From Erythrobacter sp. (GTDB lineage: Bacteria > Pseudomonadota > Alphaproteobacteria > Sphingomonadales > Sphingomonadaceae): a stretch of DNA of 64,000 bases. Positions 9,626 to 18,111 of the stretch are shown here, one piece after another. Both the position numbers and the translations under genes were made by a program. Positions within the stretch are counted from its first letter, which is position 1, and every line of letters begins with the position of its first letter. The stretch is from contig NZ_CP050265.1 in NCBI RefSeq assembly GCF_011765465.1, forward strand, positions 1,798,001-1,862,000. Direction: 5' to 3'. Below the pieces are notes generated by a model. It was given only the letters and a program-made list of their open reading frames with translations. It made no database searches and had not been told where the DNA came from.

Positions 9626-10793
9626 GAAAAGCCCGAACCCGATCCTCGCCGCCTTGTCGCTCCCCGCGCTCGCTCTCGCAAGCTGTGCGCAGGCTGAAAC
9701 CGGGGATAGCGCCGCTCAGACCGACAGCCAAAGCGGCGAGCGCCCCTTCGCGAGCGAGGTCAAGGCGGTGTTCGAGGAACCCTGGGCGATCGAATTCGCG
9801 CCGGGCACGGGCGTGCTTTTCGTGACCGAACAGGGCGGCACGCTCAAGGTGATGGACACATCGACCGGCGAGATCGGGACCGTCTCGGGCGTGCCCGAAG
9901 TCGATTACGGCGGCCAGGGCGGCCTGGGCGACATCGCCTTCCTCCCTTCGCAGGAGGACATGATGCTGACCGGGCGCACGATCTACCTGTCCTATGCCGA
10001 GGCCGGCGAAGGCGACACGCGCGGCGCGGCGCTGGGCCGGGGCACGCTCGATTGCAGCGCGACCGACGATTGTTCGATAGAGGGCTTCGAGGTGATCTGG
10101 CGGCAGGCGCCCAAGGTCACGGGGCGCGGGCACTATTCGCACCGCATCCAGGTTTCGCCGGGCGGCGAGCACCTCTTCGTCGCGAGCGGCGACCGCCAGA
10201 AGCAGACGCCCGCGCAGGATCTCACCAACACGCTCGGCACGATTGTCCGCCTGAACCTCGACGGGACGCCCGCTGCGGGCAACCCCTTCATGGACGAGCC
10301 CGGCGCGCCGGACGAGATCTGGTCCTTCGGCCATCGCAACATCCTCGGCATGGATTTCGATGCCGAAGGCCGCCTTTGGGAAGTCGAGCACGGCCCGGCG
10401 GGCGGGGACGAACTCAACCTCGTCCTTGAAAGCCGCAATTACGGCTGGCCGGAGCGCTCCTATGGCGACAATTACAACGGCACACCGATCCCCGACCACG
10501 AACCGCGCGACGGGTTCGAAAAGCCCAAGGTCCACTGGACCCCGGTGATCGCACCGGGCGACATGATCATCCACTCGGGCAAAATGTTCGAAGGCTGGCA
10601 GGGCGATGCGCTGATCGCCGGGCTCAAGACGCAGGCGATCATTGTCGTCGCGCTCGAGGGCGAAAACGCGCGCGAGGTCGCCCGCTACGACATGAACAGC
10701 CGGTTGCGATCGATCGAGGAAGGTCCGGACGGCGCGGTCTGGATCGCCGAGGACGGCGACGAGGGTCGCCTGCTCAAGCTCACGCCGCGCTGA
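9624..10793 (+). CDS. PQQ-dependent sugar dehydrogenase-like lipoprotein
   Basis: A 389-residue exported beta-propeller of the soluble glucose/aldose sugar dehydrogenase (YliI/GDH-B) type. The N-terminus ends in LASC at residue 21, a lipobox, so it is probably a lipoprotein. Family features include PWAIEFAPGTGVLFVTEQGG, GGQGGLGDIAF, the catalytic-site-like HYSHRIQVSPGGEHLFVASG, FGHRNILGMDFD, WEVEHGPAGGDELN and YGWPE. Known members oxidise aldoses with PQQ; the substrate here is unknown and no PQQ synthesis genes are in view. GGGGAG lies 11 bases before the ATG. It begins a co-directional run toward the CCA-adding enzyme. Confidence 0.88.
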   Translation: MKSPNPILAALSLPALALASCAQAETGDSAAQTDSQSGERPFASEVKAVFEEPWAIEFAPGTGVLFVTEQGGTLKVMDTSTGEIGTVSGVPEVDYGGQGGLGDIAFLPSQEDMMLTGRTIYLSYAEAGEGDTRGAALGRGTLDCSATDDCSIEGFEVIWRQAPKVTGRGHYSHRIQVSPGGEHLFVASGDRQKQTPAQDLTNTLGTIVRLNLDGTPAAGNPFMDEPGAPDEIWSFGHRNILGMDFDAEGRLWEVEHGPAGGDELNLVLESRNYGWPERSYGDNYNGTPIPDHEPRDGFEKPKVHWTPVIAPGDMIIHSGKMFEGWQGDALIAGLKTQAIIVVALEGENAREVARYDMNSRLRSIEEGPDGAVWIAEDGDEGRLLKLTPR

Positions 10794-10807
10794 TCGCGCC
10801 GACACGC

Positions 10808-11350
10808 ATGACCGGCGAAGACGCCACCCTGATCCCGCTTTCCGCGGTCCCGCCCGCCATGGTCGAGGACCTGCTCGACCGTGCCTTCGGCGAGGACCGC
10901 CATGCCCGCACCGCCTATCGCATCCGCGCCGGGATGGAGGCGCTGGACGCGCTCAGCTTCGCCGCGCTCGATGCCGAGGAAATGCTGGTCGCGACGATCC
11001 AGTGCTGGCCGATCGCGCTGGTCACGCCCGAGGGCAATTCTGTCCCGCTCGTCATGGTCGGCCCGGTCGCGGTCCTGCCCGAGCGGCAGGGCGAAGGCTT
11101 CGGCAAGGGGCTGATGGCGGCGATGCTCGATGCCGACGCGCGGCTGGCGAAGGAGACGGGGGCGAGCTTTCCGCAGGTGCTGATCGGCGATGCGGACTAT
11201 TACGGGCGCTGGGGTTTCACCGACGCGCATACACGGAGCTGGCGCTGCCCCGGCCCGTATGACCAGGAACGCCTGCTCGCGCGCGGTGCGGCGCTTGCCG
11301 CGATGCCGCACGAGGGGATGCTGGGACCGTGGCCGGGTTCCACGTCCTGA
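10808..11350 (+). CDS. GNAT family N-acetyltransferase
   Basis: A 180-residue acetyltransferase of the GNAT fold. The acetyl-CoA motif A region is VGPVAVLPERQGEGFGKGLMAAML, with the R/Q-x-x-G-x-G/A-like GEGFGKG loop. YYGRWGF further on is motif B, typical of the YhbS-like branch that acts on small molecules or unknown targets. It starts 14 bases after the sugar dehydrogenase stop, so it is probably cotranscribed. The acceptor substrate cannot be deduced. Confidence 0.85.
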   Translation: MTGEDATLIPLSAVPPAMVEDLLDRAFGEDRHARTAYRIRAGMEALDALSFAALDAEEMLVATIQCWPIALVTPEGNSVPLVMVGPVAVLPERQGEGFGKGLMAAMLDADARLAKETGASFPQVLIGDADYYGRWGFTDAHTRSWRCPGPYDQERLLARGAALAAMPHEGMLGPWPGSTS

Positions 11351-11412
11351 CCCCTTCACGGGCCCAAACCCCTTCACGGGAACGCGGCGATCTGGCAACG
11401 CATTTCCCGACC

Positions 11413-11961
11413 ATGCCTTACGAACCGCCTCCCTACCTCGCCGAACTCACCCTCGCCGAAATCGCAGAGCAGGTCGCCGCGCGCAAGATCCCGCCGGTCG
11501 AGAACTGGGCGCCGCAGCAATTGGGCGAAAGCGCGATGCGGATCGCCGCCGACGGGACGTGGTATCACGAAGGCTCGCCGATCACCCGGCCGGCCATGGT
11601 GCGCGCCTTTTCCGGCCTGCTGACCCGCGACGACACCGGCCAGCACTGGCTGATGACCCCGTTCGAGCAGCTCTCGATTGAGGTCGATGACGCCGCCTTC
11701 ATCGCGGTCGACTGCGCATTGAAGGAAGGCGAGATCGCTTTCCGCCTCAACACCGACGAACTGGTCGTCGCCGGGTCCGACAATCCCCTGCGCGCGGCGG
11801 GCGACCCGGACACGCCCGCGCTCTACCTCGGCGTGCGGCGCGGCTGCGAAGCGCGCTTGAACCGTTCGACCTATGCCCAGCTCGCCGAGATCGCGCTCGA
11901 GACGAATGGCGACGAATGGATCGTCTCGAGTCAGGGCGCGATCTTCTCGCTGGTTCCCTGA
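11413..11961 (+). CDS. DUF1285 domain-containing protein
   Basis: A 182-residue protein of the DUF1285 family, common in Proteobacteria and of unknown function. Recognisable parts are NWAPQQLGESAMRIAADGTW, YHEGSPITRPAMVRAFSGLL, HWLMTPFEQLSIEVDDAAFI and the C-terminal SSQGAIFSLVP. No signal peptide or membrane segment is visible. ATG 11413 starts the conserved part; upstream residues from an earlier in-frame start fall in noncoding DNA with a duplicated 12-base CCCCTTCACGGG-type stretch. The CoA pyrophosphatase gene begins six bases after its stop. Confidence 0.88.
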   Translation: MPYEPPPYLAELTLAEIAEQVAARKIPPVENWAPQQLGESAMRIAADGTWYHEGSPITRPAMVRAFSGLLTRDDTGQHWLMTPFEQLSIEVDDAAFIAVDCALKEGEIAFRLNTDELVVAGSDNPLRAAGDPDTPALYLGVRRGCEARLNRSTYAQLAEIALETNGDEWIVSSQGAIFSLVP

Positions 11962-11967
11962 CGCGCC

Positions 11968-12582
11968 ATGGGCGACCTGTTCGACCGGCTTTCGCAAAGC
12001 CTCGCGCGCGGGCACGAGCGGGACATTCCCGACCTGTTGTCCGATGCCCGCTTCGCGACCGGCGAACCGACCCCGGCCGCCGTCCTCATCGCCGTCACCG
12101 ACCGGGCCGAGCCGGGCATCGTCCTGACCCAGCGACCCAAAGGTATGCGCGACCATCCGGGCCAGGTCGCCTTTCCCGGCGGCAAGCTCGACCCGGGCGA
12201 GGACGCGATCACCGCCGCCCTGCGGGAAGCGAACGAAGAACTTGCCATGCCGCGCGAGGCGGTGCGCGTGATCGGCGAGACCGACCGCTATCAGACCGGG
12301 ACCGGCTTCATCGTCACCCCGGTCCTCGCCGTGATACCGCCCGATCTCCCGCTCGAACCCCATCCGAGCGAGGTCGAGGCGTGGTTCGAGGCTCCGCTCG
12401 CGCTGCTGCTCGACGAGGAGGCGTGGACCGCCAACGAGGTGTTCTGGCGGGGCGCGACGCGGCGCTATCTCGAGATGGACTATTCGGGTTTTCGCATCTG
12501 GGGGGTGACCGCCGCGATCATCGCCAACCTCGCCCGGCGGATAGCGGTCGAGGAGGTGATGCCCGGTGCGCGGCGAGGCTGA
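11968..12582 (+). CDS. nudL: Nudix CoA pyrophosphatase
   Basis: A 204-residue Nudix hydrolase of the CoA-diphosphatase (NudL/YeaB) subgroup, which splits CoA and derivatives into phosphopantetheine and 3',5'-ADP. The CoA-specific motif is LTQRPKGMRDHPGQVAFPGG, and the Nudix box runs from GGKLDPGED to REANEELA with all catalytic Glu residues present. It follows the DUF1285 gene by six bases and precedes the CCA-adding enzyme gene by 101 bases, an association seen in many alphaproteobacteria. It is presumably cytoplasmic. Confidence 0.9.
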   Translation: MGDLFDRLSQSLARGHERDIPDLLSDARFATGEPTPAAVLIAVTDRAEPGIVLTQRPKGMRDHPGQVAFPGGKLDPGEDAITAALREANEELAMPREAVRVIGETDRYQTGTGFIVTPVLAVIPPDLPLEPHPSEVEAWFEAPLALLLDEEAWTANEVFWRGATRRYLEMDYSGFRIWGVTAAIIANLARRIAVEEVMPGARRG

Positions 12583-12683
12583 CCCCTTCGCTAAGGCTTG
12601 TGAAAGGCGCTCATAATCCCTTAACCCTCCTGCCGCGACGAGGATAAGGGGCCGCGAATGGTCCGCTCACGGAAATTGGGCCG

Positions 12684-13856
12684 GTGAACCGAACGCTCGA
12701 CAATGCCGACTGGACCAAGCGAGCGGGCCTCGCGGCGCTGACGCGCGCGCTCGGCGCGGAGAATATCCGCTGGGTCGGCGGAGCGGTGCGTGACGGGCTG
12801 CTCGGCATTGCGGTCCATGACCTCGATTGCGCCACCGTGCTGCTGCCGCAGGAGGTGATCGAACGCTGCGCCGAGGCCGGGCTCAGGACCGTGCCGACCG
12901 GGATCGAACACGGCACGGTGACCGCGATCCTCGAGGACGGCCCGGTCGAGGTGACGACCCTGCGCCACGACGTTTCGACCGACGGGCGGCGCGCGACGAT
13001 TCGCTATGCGAGCGACTGGCGCGAGGACGCGGCGCGGCGCGATTTCACCATCAATGCGCTCTATGCCCACCCCGAAACGCTGGAGATCGTCGATTTCTTC
13101 GGCGGGCTCGAAGACCTGCGGGCGCGGCGGGTTCGTTTCATCGGCAACCCGCGCGAGCGCATCGCCGAGGACCACCTGCGCATCCTGCGCTATTACCGCT
13201 TCCAGGCGCGCTTCGGGGCGGAGCTGGACGAAGCGGCGGAGGAAGCCTGCGCCGATATGGCCGCGACGCTCAAGGGGCTCTCGCGCGAGCGGATCGCGAG
13301 CGAGCTGCTTGCCATTCTCGCCCTTCCCGACCCGCATCCGACCGTGGAGCGGATGCACGCGCGCGGCGTGCTCGGCGTGATCCTGCCCGAAGCCTGCGCC
13401 GCGCACCTCGCAGCGCTCGCCCGACTGGTCGCGGCCGAGCGCGAGCAGGGCTTCGCGCCCGAGCCCCTGCGCCGCCTCGCCGCGCTGCTGCCGCCCTCGC
13501 CCGACATCGCCGAAACGGTCGCCGCCCGCCTGCGCCTGTCGAAAGCCCAGCGCGCGCGGCTGGTGAACGCCGCCGAGCGCGGCGCGGGCGATGCGTCGGA
13601 CATCCATGCGCTTGCCTATCGCGCCGGACCCGATTTCGCGGTCGATCGGCTGCTCCTTTCCGGGGCGGACGCTCGCCCGCTTGCAGGCTGGCAACCGCCC
13701 CTCTTCCCGCTCAAGGGAGGCGAAATCGTTGCGCAAGGTGTTGCAGCAGGGCCGCAAGTTGCAAAAATTCTCCAGGCGGTGGAACGGCGCTGGATTGCGG
13801 AGGGCTTTCCCGATGCTGCGCGGGTGCGACAGATCCTTTCCGAGGAGATCGACTAA
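12684..13856 (+). CDS. cca: CCA-adding tRNA nucleotidyltransferase
   Basis: A 390-residue class II nucleotidyltransferase that builds or repairs the CCA 3' end of tRNAs. The head domain has WVGGAVRDGLLG and the catalytic DLDCAT pair. RRDFTINALYA and DFFGGLEDLRARRVRFIGNP follow, then the RNA-binding neck DHLRILRYYRFQARFG. Distinguishing a CCA-adding enzyme from a poly(A) polymerase by eye is imperfect, but the short alphaproteobacterial form next to nudL favours CCA addition. Translation starts at GTG 12684. The tRNA-Val gene in this window already encodes CCA, so repair may be part of its job. Confidence 0.88.
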   Translation: MNRTLDNADWTKRAGLAALTRALGAENIRWVGGAVRDGLLGIAVHDLDCATVLLPQEVIERCAEAGLRTVPTGIEHGTVTAILEDGPVEVTTLRHDVSTDGRRATIRYASDWREDAARRDFTINALYAHPETLEIVDFFGGLEDLRARRVRFIGNPRERIAEDHLRILRYYRFQARFGAELDEAAEEACADMAATLKGLSRERIASELLAILALPDPHPTVERMHARGVLGVILPEACAAHLAALARLVAAEREQGFAPEPLRRLAALLPPSPDIAETVAARLRLSKAQRARLVNAAERGAGDASDIHALAYRAGPDFAVDRLLLSGADARPLAGWQPPLFPLKGGEIVAQGVAAGPQVAKILQAVERRWIAEGFPDAARVRQILSEEID

Positions 13857-14118
13857 GCGATTGATAAAGCGTTCAGCACCGCTTCATGCGCGCCCTGCCA
13901 TAAGCATAGCCGGGTCGCTCGTGTTGTCACACAAGTCATTTTTCCCTAGGGAACCCCTTGCGCGTTTTGCACATTGAACATTCGCGCGCATCCATCCGCA
14001 CCTGGCACAGTCCGGGGCTTCACCGCCCCGAAGGATCGCTTGGTGTCGCGTGTCCGGCCCGCGTCGCCCGCTCCCGTGTGGCGGCGTCTCGTTGAACTGA
14101 AGAACGGAGTACTCTCAG
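13857..14118 (+). promoter_or_regulatory. Noncoding leader between cca and the exported repeat protein
   Basis: A 262-base noncoding stretch, less GC-rich than its surroundings. It contains a perfect 12-base palindrome TTCCCTAGGGAA at 13942-13953, overlapping a weak promoter-like pair (TTGTCA, then TAGGGA 17 bases later). Further on is a small hairpin CGGGGC...GCCCCG that could end cca transcription. The next gene has GGAG ahead of its ATG. I see no ORF here worth calling. Confidence 0.4.
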
Positions 14119-14691
14119 ATGAAACTTGCCAAGCTGGCTTTCCTGGCCACCGCCATGGCGGCGACCCCGATCGCGGCTTCCGCGCAGGACGTGGGCGATA
14201 CGGTTTACGGCAATGACGGCAACCCGATCGGCACGGTCACCGTGACCGACGATGCCACCGTCACCGTCGACACCGGCACCTACAAGGCTCCGCTGCCGCG
14301 CGGCGCGATTGCCGAGCGGGCGATCAACGATGCGGGCGACATGGGCTTCCGGGTCGAGGCGACCAAGGGCCAGATCGACGCCATGATGGCCGACCAGGTC
14401 GCCAAGGCGAAGGCCGCCGAGGAAGCGCGCAAGGCCGAACTCGCCAAGGCCGAAGCCGAAGCGATGGCGAAGCTCGCCGAACTGCTCGTGGTCGGCGCGC
14501 CGATCGTGACCGCCGACGAACAGCCGCTCGGCATGGTGGAAACCATCGAGAACGAAGGCGAGATCATCGTCGTCAAGGTCGAGGAAGAACTGATCAGCCT
14601 GCCGCGCACCCTGATGTGGGTCGACGAGGACGACACCATCATGGCGCGCGCCAATTACGACGACATCATGGCCGCCGCTCACGGAGGCTGA
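14119..14691 (+). CDS. Exported protein with two short beta repeats joined by a charged helix
   Basis: A 190-residue protein I cannot assign to a named family. The first 23 residues (ending AASAQD) form a signal peptide. Two related segments follow: DVGDTVYGNDGNPIGTVTV near the N-terminus and VVGAPIVTADEQPLGMVETI near residue 130, each continuing into valine-rich beta strands, reminiscent of PRC-barrel or KOW-like modules. Between them lies an Ala/Lys/Glu-rich stretch (residues about 95-125) likely to form a single helix or coiled coil. A strong intrinsic terminator follows, suggesting a monocistronic, possibly abundant transcript. Probably periplasmic. Confidence 0.75.
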   Translation: MKLAKLAFLATAMAATPIAASAQDVGDTVYGNDGNPIGTVTVTDDATVTVDTGTYKAPLPRGAIAERAINDAGDMGFRVEATKGQIDAMMADQVAKAKAAEEARKAELAKAEAEAMAKLAELLVVGAPIVTADEQPLGMVETIENEGEIIVVKVEEELISLPRTLMWVDEDDTIMARANYDDIMAAAHGG

Positions 14692-14721
14692 ACCGAACCG
14701 GACGCACCGTTCGGTCGGACG

Positions 14722-14758
14722 AAAAGGGCCGGCAGGAGCAATCCTGCCGGCCTTTTTT
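14722..14758 (+). terminator. Strong intrinsic terminator
   Basis: GGCCGGCAGGA (14727-14737) and TCCTGCCGGCC (14742-14752) form a perfect 11-bp stem with loop GCAA, followed by six T. An A run precedes the stem, so it may work in both directions, but its main role is to end the exported repeat protein transcript 36 bases after its stop. Confidence 0.95.
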
Positions 14759-14911
14759 GTTTGCGCAGCGCATCCGCGCTGCGATGTCCTCGCTCACACG
14801 GCCTCGGGGCCGCATCGCCCCGGGTGCGCGTCGAGGTGTGCTTCGCTCATCTGAACCTTCGGCTTCGACATCGCGCTTGCTCCGGGGTCACGGCCGCAAG
14901 ACCCGCAGACC

Positions 14912-17218
14912 TCAGTCAAACCTGTTATCCTTGGGGAAGCCCTGCGGCGGCATCCGCCCCGCCGCCCCGCGCGCAACCTTCCACTGCCAGATCTCGGTCT
15001 CGGTCCGCGTACGCCCCTGCGCGCCCCCCATCGTCCAGCTCAGCCCGTCCTCGAGCCGGAAGGTCGTCGCGTCCGACAGCCCGCCGTCGCGGTAGCGTTG
15101 CAGCTGCACGCCCTGCCCGCGCGCCATCTCGGGCATTTCCTCGATGTTGAAGACGATCAGCTTGCGATTGTCGCCGACTGCCGCGACGTGGTCGTGCTCA
15201 GCCGCGACCTGGCGAACCACCTGCAGCCGCGCGCCGCCCTTGAGATTGACCACCTGCCGCCCCTTGCGCGTTTCGGCCAGCAGGTCGTCGCTCTTGGCGA
15301 GAAATCCCTTCCCGCTCGAGGCCGCGAGCAGCAGCCGACCGCCTGCTTTATGGACAAGCATCTTGGCAATCGAGCTTTCCGCTTCGAGATCGATCATGGT
15401 GCGCACCGGCTCTCCGAACCCGCGCGCGCCCGGCAGCTTGTCGCAGCCCAAGGTATAGAACCGCCCGTCAGACCCGGCGATGAGCAGCTTGTCGGTCGTC
15501 TGCGCGTGAGCGATGAAGGCGAGCGCATCGCCTTCCTTGTACTTGAATTCCTGGTCCAGCGGGACGTGGCCCTTGGCCGCGCGGATCCAGCCCTTCTGCG
15601 AGAGGATCACCGTGATCGGCTCCTTCTCGATCATCGCGTCCATCGAGAATTCGACCGCGGGCGCGGCCTCTTCGATCTTCGTCCGCCGCGCACCCAGCGC
15701 CGTGTCCTCGGCATAGTCCTTGCGCAGCGCCTTGAGGTCGCGCTTGAGCCGCGTGCGCTGGCGGGCCGGGCTTTCGAGCAGCTTGGTCAGCTCATCCTGC
15801 TCGGCCAGCAGGTCGTCCTTTTCCTGCCTCAGCTGCATTTCTTCCAGCTTGCGCAAGGACCGCAGCCGCATATTGAGGATGGCCTCGGCCTGCCGGTCGG
15901 TGAGCGAGAATTCCTCCATCATCACCGGCTTGGGCTCGTCCTCGGTGCGGATGATCTCGATCACCCGGTCGAGGTTGAGGAAGGCGATGATGTAGCCCTC
16001 GACCAGTTCGAGCCGCTTTTCTATCTGGTCCAGCCGGTGGCGCGTGCGGCGCTGGAGAATCTCGATCTGCGCCGCGACCCAGTTGCCGAGCAGTTCCTTC
16101 AGCCCCATCACCATCGGCGTGCGGTTGGCGTCGAGCACGTTGAGATTGAGGCCGAAGCGCGTTTCGAGGTCGGTCAGCTTGAAGACGCTCTCCTTGAGGA
16201 GGTCGGGATCGACATTGCGGCTCCTTGGCACGAGGACGATGCGGATTTCCTCGTCGCTCTCGTCGCGCACGTCCTCGAGGATGGGGAGCTTCTTGTCCGC
16301 GATGGTGGCGGCGATCTGCTCGATCAGCTTGCCCTTGGCGACCTGGAACGGGATTTCGGAGATGACGAGCTGCCATTGCCCGCCGCCGAGCCGCTCGATC
16401 CCCGCCTCGCGGTCGGCCTCGGCTTCGGCCTCGGGCGCGCGAAACACGCCGCGAACCCGGAACGAGCCGCGGCCGGTCGCATAGGCTTCCGAAATCGCGT
16501 CCTTGCTGTCGACGATATGGCCGCCGGTCGGGAAATCCGGCCCGGCGAACAGCTCCATCAGGCGGGCGTGTTCGACATGGGGATTGTCGATCAACTCCAG
16601 CGTCGCGTCGATGATCTCGGCAACGTTGTGCGAGGGGATATTGGTCGCCATGCCGACCGCGATCCCGCTCGCGCCGTTGGCGAGCAGGTTCGGGAACAGG
16701 CCGGGCATGAGCTCCGGCTCCTGCTCCTCGCCATTATAGGTCGGGATGAAAGTGACAGTGCCCTCGTCTAGGCCCGCCATCAGCTCCATCGCGGTCTTCG
16801 TCAGCCGCACTTCGGTGTAGCGGTAGGCGGCCGCGTTATCGCCGTCGATATTGCCGAAGTTCCCCTGCCCCTCGACCAGCGGGTAGCGCAGCGAGAACGG
16901 CTGGGCGAGGCGGACCATCGCGTCGTAGGCGGCGACGTCGCCGTGCGGGTGGTACTTGCCGACCACGTCGCCGACGACGCGGGCGGATTTCTTGAAGGCG
17001 CTGTCGGGGCGCAGGCCCAACTGCCGCATCGCCCACAGGAGGCGGCGATGGACGGGCTTCAGCCCGTCGCGCAGGTCGGGAAGCGAGCGGGCGGTGATGG
17101 TCGAGAGCGCGTAGACGAGGTAGCGCTCCTCGAGCGCCGCATCGAAGGGCGCATCTACGATCTGGTCGAAGGGATCTTCCGGCGGCGCGGGCGCGCCCGG
17201 AGCGGTCGTGTCTGCCAT
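14912..17218 (-). CDS. parC: DNA topoisomerase IV subunit A
   Basis: A 768-residue type IIA topoisomerase A subunit. The breakage-reunion domain includes [27 protein letters not shown] and the catalytic Tyr134 in YRYTEVRL. The C-terminal part has beta-pinwheel blades, and the length and lack of a clear GyrA box favour ParC over GyrA. With ParE it decatenates daughter chromosomes. The position equivalent to quinolone-resistance Ser80 of E. coli ParC is Val95. ATG 17218 starts the protein; an upstream in-frame start would add 22 non-conserved residues. parE is not in this window. Confidence 0.93.
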   Translation of the reverse strand: MADTTAPGAPAPPEDPFDQIVDAPFDAALEERYLVYALSTITARSLPDLRDGLKPVHRRLLWAMRQLGLRPDSAFKKSARVVGDVVGKYHPHGDVAAYDAMVRLAQPFSLRYPLVEGQGNFGNIDGDNAAAYRYTEVRLTKTAMELMAGLDEGTVTFIPTYNGEEQEPELMPGLFPNLLANGASGIAVGMATNIPSHNVAEIIDATLELIDNPHVEHARLMELFAGPDFPTGGHIVDSKDAISEAYATGRGSFRVRGVFRAPEAEAEADREAGIERLGGGQWQLVISEIPFQVAKGKLIEQIAATIADKKLPILEDVRDESDEEIRIVLVPRSRNVDPDLLKESVFKLTDLETRFGLNLNVLDANRTPMVMGLKELLGNWVAAQIEILQRRTRHRLDQIEKRLELVEGYIIAFLNLDRVIEIIRTEDEPKPVMMEEFSLTDRQAEAILNMRLRSLRKLEEMQLRQEKDDLLAEQDELTKLLESPARQRTRLKRDLKALRKDYAEDTALGARRTKIEEAAPAVEFSMDAMIEKEPITVILSQKGWIRAAKGHVPLDQEFKYKEGDALAFIAHAQTTDKLLIAGSDGRFYTLGCDKLPGARGFGEPVRTMIDLEAESSIAKMLVHKAGGRLLLAASSGKGFLAKSDDLLAETRKGRQVVNLKGGARLQVVRQVAAEHDHVAAVGDNRKLIVFNIEEMPEMARGQGVQLQRYRDGGLSDATTFRLEDGLSWTMGGAQGRTRTETEIWQWKVARGAAGRMPPQGFPKDNRFD

Positions 17219-17409
17219 GGAAAAAGCCTCTAGCAAGCCTCGCACGCCCGTGGGAGAGGCGTTTCCACAGTCTCGCACCGCCATGCACCGCGCATCGACG
17301 CCCGCGGTTCACGCCCCGCCGAGACAGAACAACGCACGAGCGAAGGAAGCGGAACGCGCCTTCTCCTTTTTCCGTTGATTGCTCAAACGCTTAAAAGGAG
17401 ACCCCCGAT

Positions 17410-17952
17410 ATGAAACGCATCCTGATCATCGCCACCGACGGTTTCGAGCAGTCCGAACTGACGAAGCCGCGCGATATCATGTCCGATGCCGGCGCCGAAG
17501 TGACCATCGCCAGCCCCGAAGACGGCTCGATCAAGGGCTGGGACAAGGACAACTGGGGCGACAGCGTCGATGTCGACATCACGCTCGACGAGGTTTCGAG
17601 CGGCGATTTCGACGCCCTCATGCTCCCCGGCGGCCAGATCAACCCAGACGTGCTGCGGCTGAAGCCCCGCGCGATCGAACTGGTGCGCGAATTCGATGCC
17701 GCCGGAAAGCCGGTTGCCGCGATCTGCCACGCGCCCTGGCTTCTGATCGAGGCAGGCATCGCCAAGGGCAGGACCATGACGAGCTGGCCCTCGGTGCGCA
17801 CCGACCTCGCCAATGCCGGAGCCGATGTGGTCGACCGCGAAGTCGCGGTGGACGGCAACATCATCACCAGCCGCAAGCCGGACGATATCGGCGCGTTCGC
17901 CGCTGCCCTGAAGGAAGCGCTCGCGATGGAACGCGTCGGCGAGAACGCCTGA
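17410..17952 (+). CDS. DJ-1/PfpI family protein
   Basis: A 180-residue member of the PfpI/DJ-1 superfamily. The nucleophile elbow is AAICHAPW with the conserved Cys, and the conserved Glu lies in TDGFEQSELTKP. Members act as deglycases, proteases or chaperones against carbonyl stress; the exact activity cannot be read from sequence. AGGAG sits ten bases before the ATG. The last eight codons and the stop are duplicated immediately downstream as a 27-base tandem repeat. The gene is divergent from parC and ends near a hairpin terminator. Confidence 0.9.
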   Translation: MKRILIIATDGFEQSELTKPRDIMSDAGAEVTIASPEDGSIKGWDKDNWGDSVDVDITLDEVSSGDFDALMLPGGQINPDVLRLKPRAIELVREFDAAGKPVAAICHAPWLLIEAGIAKGRTMTSWPSVRTDLANAGADVVDREVAVDGNIITSRKPDDIGAFAAALKEALAMERVGENA

Positions 17953-17979
17953 ATGGAACGCGTCGGCGAGAACGCCTGA
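17926..17979 (+). repeat. 27-bp tandem duplication over the end of the PfpI gene
   Basis: The 27 bases from 17926 to 17952 (codons for MERVGENA plus TGA) are repeated exactly at 17953-17979. The second copy is a complete ATG-to-TGA mini-ORF directly after the first stop. Because the unit is a multiple of three, either copy gives the same protein C-terminus. Confidence 0.97.
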
Positions 17980-18064
17980 GCCAGCCCAGATCCGGCCCGG
18001 CTCGACACAGTCAAAGCCGCGGCCGGTCCCGACCTCCCCTCTGCGGGGCCGGTCGTGGCAAGCG

Positions 18065-18095
18065 CCCCGTCGCGCCATTGGTGCGGCGGGGTTTT
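18065..18095 (+). terminator. Intrinsic terminator after the PfpI gene
   Basis: CCCCGTCGCGCC (18065-18076) pairs with GGTGCGGCGGGG (18080-18091), allowing G-U pairs, around loop ATT; four T follow. It lies between the plus-strand PfpI gene and the convergent AI-2E gene. Confidence 0.7.
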
Positions 18096-18111
18096 GCTGC
18101 CCGCCCGCGCC

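Noticed and set aside
11350..11390. Two copies of a 12-base CCCCTTCACGGG-type sequence
   Set aside because: Short, only two copies 17 bases apart and no link to a mobile element; probably incidental.
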